DNA of 64,000 nucleotides from an uncultured Bacteroidales bacterium (lineage in GTDB: Bacteria > Bacteroidota > Bacteroidia > Bacteroidales > UBA932), in contig CALURT010000005.1 in assembly GCA_944323245.1 (NCBI GenBank), forward strand, positions 54,997-118,996, read 5' to 3'. The notes under the pieces were generated by a model, which was not told the DNA's origin, ran no database searches, and was given only the letters and a program-made list of their open reading frames with translations. The translations under genes and the position numbers were made by a program. Positions 62,265 to 64,000 of this stretch are shown here, in pieces (within the stretch, counting starts at the first letter, position 1; every line of letters begins with the position of its first letter).

Positions 62265-63164
62265 TTATTCGGCGAGGATACCGACGGCTTGTTCTACGGT
62301 CAGGGCGTCCTTGATGTCGAAATCGCCGCTTTTGCTGCGGACAAGGCTGTCGAGATATGCCCCGCTTCCGAGCTCCTCGCCCAAATCCCTTGCGAAAGCC
62401 CTGACATAAGTGCCCTTGCTGCAGGAAATCCTGATTTTTGCACTCGGGAGGCCGAGGCCGGAATTGTCGGTCACGTTGATCCTTGAAGATGCGTTGCCCT
62501 CTGGGGCTTTATCCTTGCTTTTTTCATTGTCGGGAGTTTCCTTTTGCCCGAAGGAAAGCAGTTCCAACGAATTTATGCGGATGCGTGCGGTCCGTATGAG
62601 CTTTTCCGCTGCTGTATCGAAATCTGCGGGGCCGTCAGGATTGCCTTGCTGGCCTGAGGCTTTCTCCTTGAGCAGTTTCCTTGCCAATTCATATGCCCTT
62701 GTCCCGTCCACGGATTTTGCTGAAAAAAGAGGGGCGACCTGGTCCTGTTCTCCGATGAATTTTTCAAGTGCATCCCTTATGGCATTTTCATTAATGTGCC
62801 CGTACGGGAAGTGCCTGTCGATTTCCTTTTCGAGGTCGTAGGACGGGGTGGTGGCTCCGAATGTGATCCCGGCAATGTATTCCTTGTCATGGGATTGCAG
62901 GGTTTCGGCCATTTTGGTCGCCTTCCCGATACATACGAGCAACAGTCCAGTGGCAAGCGGATCAAGTGTTCCGGCATGCCCGACCTTGAGGTTCTTTTTG
63001 TGGAAATGCCTGACAGCCTGGTATTTTACTTTCCGGATTACATCTGCCGAAGTCCATCTGTACGGCTTGTCTATCGGGATTATTATTCCTCCCGGGTAGT
63101 CGTCGATATTTGCCGAAAGGACTGTGTCTTCCTTTAAGACAAGTGGTGAATCGGTGAATGTCAT
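62265..63164 (-). CDS. truB: tRNA pseudouridine-55 synthase, with extra low-complexity inserts
   Basis: TruB makes pseudouridine 55 in the T loop of tRNAs. The catalytic segment KVGHAGTLDPLATGLLLVCIGKATK and the KEYIAGITFGATTPSYDLE, APLFSAKSVDGTRAYELAR and CSKGTYVRAFARDLGEEL motifs are present. At 299 residues it is longer than most Bacteroidota TruB proteins (about 230-250): two hydrophilic inserts, near residues 170-190 (EKASGQQGNPDGPADFDTA) and 208-238 (QKETPDNEKSKDKAPEGNAS onward), lie between core strands and look disordered. The core is complete, so activity is expected. Confidence 0.92.
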   Translation of the reverse strand: MTFTDSPLVLKEDTVLSANIDDYPGGIIIPIDKPYRWTSADVIRKVKYQAVRHFHKKNLKVGHAGTLDPLATGLLLVCIGKATKMAETLQSHDKEYIAGITFGATTPSYDLEKEIDRHFPYGHINENAIRDALEKFIGEQDQVAPLFSAKSVDGTRAYELARKLLKEKASGQQGNPDGPADFDTAAEKLIRTARIRINSLELLSFGQKETPDNEKSKDKAPEGNASSRINVTDNSGLGLPSAKIRISCSKGTYVRAFARDLGEELGSGAYLDSLVRSKSGDFDIKDALTVEQAVGILAE

Positions 63165-63207
63165 GCAAATCCGTTTATAGTGAAGTCGATATTGTCCCTT
63201 GTGCGTT

Positions 63208-63642
63208 TCAGGCCTTGACAGGGATTTTTTCTATTCTTCTCTGATGTCTTCCGCCTTCGAATTCAGTGTTCATCCATGAATCCGTGATTTTCTTGGCTTC
63301 GTCGAAACTGATGAAGCGGGCTGGCATGACGAGGATGTTGGCATTGTTGTGCCTTTTGACAAGTTCTCCGATTTCAGTGCTCCATGCAAGGCCGGCTCTG
63401 ATCCCCTGATGCTTGTTCAGTGTGATGGCCATGCCGTTTCCCGTGCCGCAGAGGGCGATGCCGAGAGCCACGTCACCGTGCTCCACGGCTTCAGCCAACG
63501 GGTGGGCAACGTCGGGATAATCCATGCTTTCGGTGGAGTCCGTGCCGTAATCCGCCATCTCATATCCTTTACTGCCAAGGTAATCGATCAGTCCGCATTT
63601 GTACTCGAACCCTGCGTGATCGCTGCATATACCTATCTTCAT
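63208..63642 (-). CDS. rpiB: Ribose-5-phosphate isomerase B
   Basis: This 144-residue RpiB/LacAB-family enzyme interconverts ribose 5-phosphate and ribulose 5-phosphate. Motifs include IGICSDHAGFEYK, DYGTDSTESMDYPDVAHPLAEAV, GIALCGTGNGMAITLNKHQGIRAGLAW (active-site Cys) and RHNNANILVMPARF. It is the first gene of a minus-strand group with truB (43-nt gap) and the MATE gene. Confidence 0.94.
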   Translation of the reverse strand: MKIGICSDHAGFEYKCGLIDYLGSKGYEMADYGTDSTESMDYPDVAHPLAEAVEHGDVALGIALCGTGNGMAITLNKHQGIRAGLAWSTEIGELVKRHNNANILVMPARFISFDEAKKITDSWMNTEFEGGRHQRRIEKIPVKA

Positions 63643-63668
63643 AATCCTCTCCCTTTTTTATTGCCCTG

Positions 63669-63676
63669 CAAAAATA
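63669..63676 (-). promoter_or_regulatory. -7 promoter element for rpiB-truB
   Basis: On the minus strand the bases read TATTTTTG, matching TAnnTTTG, 26 nt upstream of the rpiB ATG. A -33 TTG at the usual distance is not evident. Confidence 0.55.
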
Positions 63677-63789
63677 CTGAATTTTCCGGGATGTGCTAAT
63701 ATTGTTTATTTCTAAAATGTTTTCTTCTCCGAAAATCCGGTGATTGCGATTTCCGATTGCTCGTTGACGAAGATTTTCTGTAATAATAA

Positions 63790-63819
63790 TTGCTTTTTTC
63801 AAAAACCTTCGTATCTTTG
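63790..63819 (+). promoter_or_regulatory. Promoter of the tRNA genes
   Basis: TTG (63790-63792), 19 nt, TATCTTTG (63812-63819) fits the consensus exactly. A 9-bp inverted repeat, GTCCCAAAA (63822-63830) with TTTTGGGAC (63836-63844), spans the predicted start site near 63826. Confidence 0.7.
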
Positions 63820-63849
63820 CAGTCCCAAAAACGAATTTTGGGACATTAT

Positions 63850-63920
63850 TGAGATATGGTGTAATGGTAGCACTACAGATTCTGGCTCTGTCAGTGAGGG
63901 TTCGAGTCCTTCTATCTCAA
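63850..63920 (+). tRNA. tRNA-Gln (anticodon CTG)
   Basis: The acceptor stem TGAGATA (63850-63856) pairs with TATCTCA (63913-63919), and base 63920 is the discriminator. The anticodon loop TTCTGGC has CTG as anticodon and is closed by ACAGA/TCTGT. The T arm carries GGGTTCGAGTCC. CCA is not encoded. The 71-nt length is normal. Confidence 0.92.
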
Positions 63921-63927
63921 CATCCAT

Positions 63928-64000
63928 GGCGGGTTAGCTCAGCTGGTTAGAGCGCATGATTCATAATCATGAGGTCCGCAGTTCAATCCTGCGACCCGCT
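63928..64000 (+). tRNA. tRNA with CAT anticodon (tRNA-Met or tRNA-Ile2), 3' end cut by window
   Basis: The acceptor GGCGGGT pairs with ACCCGCT (63994-64000) with a G-T wobble at the first position. The D arm is AGCTCAGCTGGTTAGAGC, the anticodon arm is CATGA-TTCATAA-TCATG with anticodon CAT, and the T arm is CGCAG-TTCAATC-CTGCG. The discriminator base lies outside the window. There is no C1-A72 mismatch, so it is not an initiator; elongator Met or lysidine-modified Ile cannot be told apart here. Confidence 0.88.

Overview
The window comes from a Bacteroidota chromosome, most likely order Bacteroidales. The evidence is a SusC/SusD polysaccharide-utilisation locus (PUL) with a hybrid two-component regulator, BACON domains, many lipoproteins with short leaders, a meso-diaminopimelate dehydrogenase, almost no Shine-Dalgarno sequences, and repeated promoters of the Bacteroidota type (TTG, about 19 nt, TAnnTTTG). 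Genus cannot be told from the sequence; base composition near 50% GC fits several gut or rumen lineages.

Layout. 1-129: tail of a membrane transporter. 229-1503: an AAA/DUF4143 ATPase cassette bracketed by an exact 18-bp direct repeat, so probably inserted. 1.5-9.0 kb: shikimate and aromatic block (aroB, an aroD-aroA fusion, aroC, an aminotransferase, a phenylacetate-CoA-ligase-like enzyme, an ACT protein). 9.0-13.8 kb: PiT phosphate transporter with a PhoU-like tail, divergent from a PhoB/PhoR-like pair, with two Pho-box-like direct repeats between them. 14.1-33.6 kb: uronate- and rhamnose-oriented PUL. One block holds a URO-D-family protein, a hexuronate-type MFS carrier and an aldo/keto reductase. 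The other holds SusC, SusD, a DUF1961 lipoprotein, GH105, three alginate-lyase-fold proteins (two of them BACON-carrying tandem duplicates) and L-rhamnose mutarotase. The divergent regulator is split by a frameshift at a run of nine C. 33.7-39.4 kb: a small unknown protein, two glycosyltransferases, ddh, and a TonB-dependent receptor. 39.6-48.5 kb: accessory-looking region with duplicated small lipoproteins, an AlbA_2 regulator carrying 22-bp tandem repeats, a Crp/Fnr regulator, and a divergent three-gene lipoprotein operon that starts with a metzincin-type metalloprotease. 48.6-49.6 kb: an orphan LacI regulator. 49.9-60.9 kb: complete leucine/isoleucine/valine operon (leuACDB-ilvDBNC plus a YgjP-like metallopeptidase), preceded by an 18-residue Ile/Leu-rich leader peptide and an attenuator. 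60.9-64 kb: MATE transporter, truB and rpiB on the minus strand, then two tRNA genes, the last cut by the window edge.

How the parts work together. The two biosynthetic blocks supply aromatic and branched-chain amino acids; the second appears to be controlled by ribosome-mediated attenuation. The PUL would bind and import a uronate/rhamnose polysaccharide at the outer membrane, depolymerise it with lyases, remove unsaturated uronyl ends with GH105, and pass monomers to the mutarotase and the inner-membrane hexuronate carrier.

The most notable signals are: (1) the leuA leader/attenuator; (2) a composite palindromic intergenic repeat family with four copies plus a solo arm, two copies ending within 2-5 nt of a start codon; (3) two potential phase-variation switches, the C9 tract in the PUL regulator and the 22-bp tandem repeats in the AlbA_2 gene; and (4) the Crp/Fnr-linked metzincin/lipoprotein operon, the best candidate here for an undescribed system.
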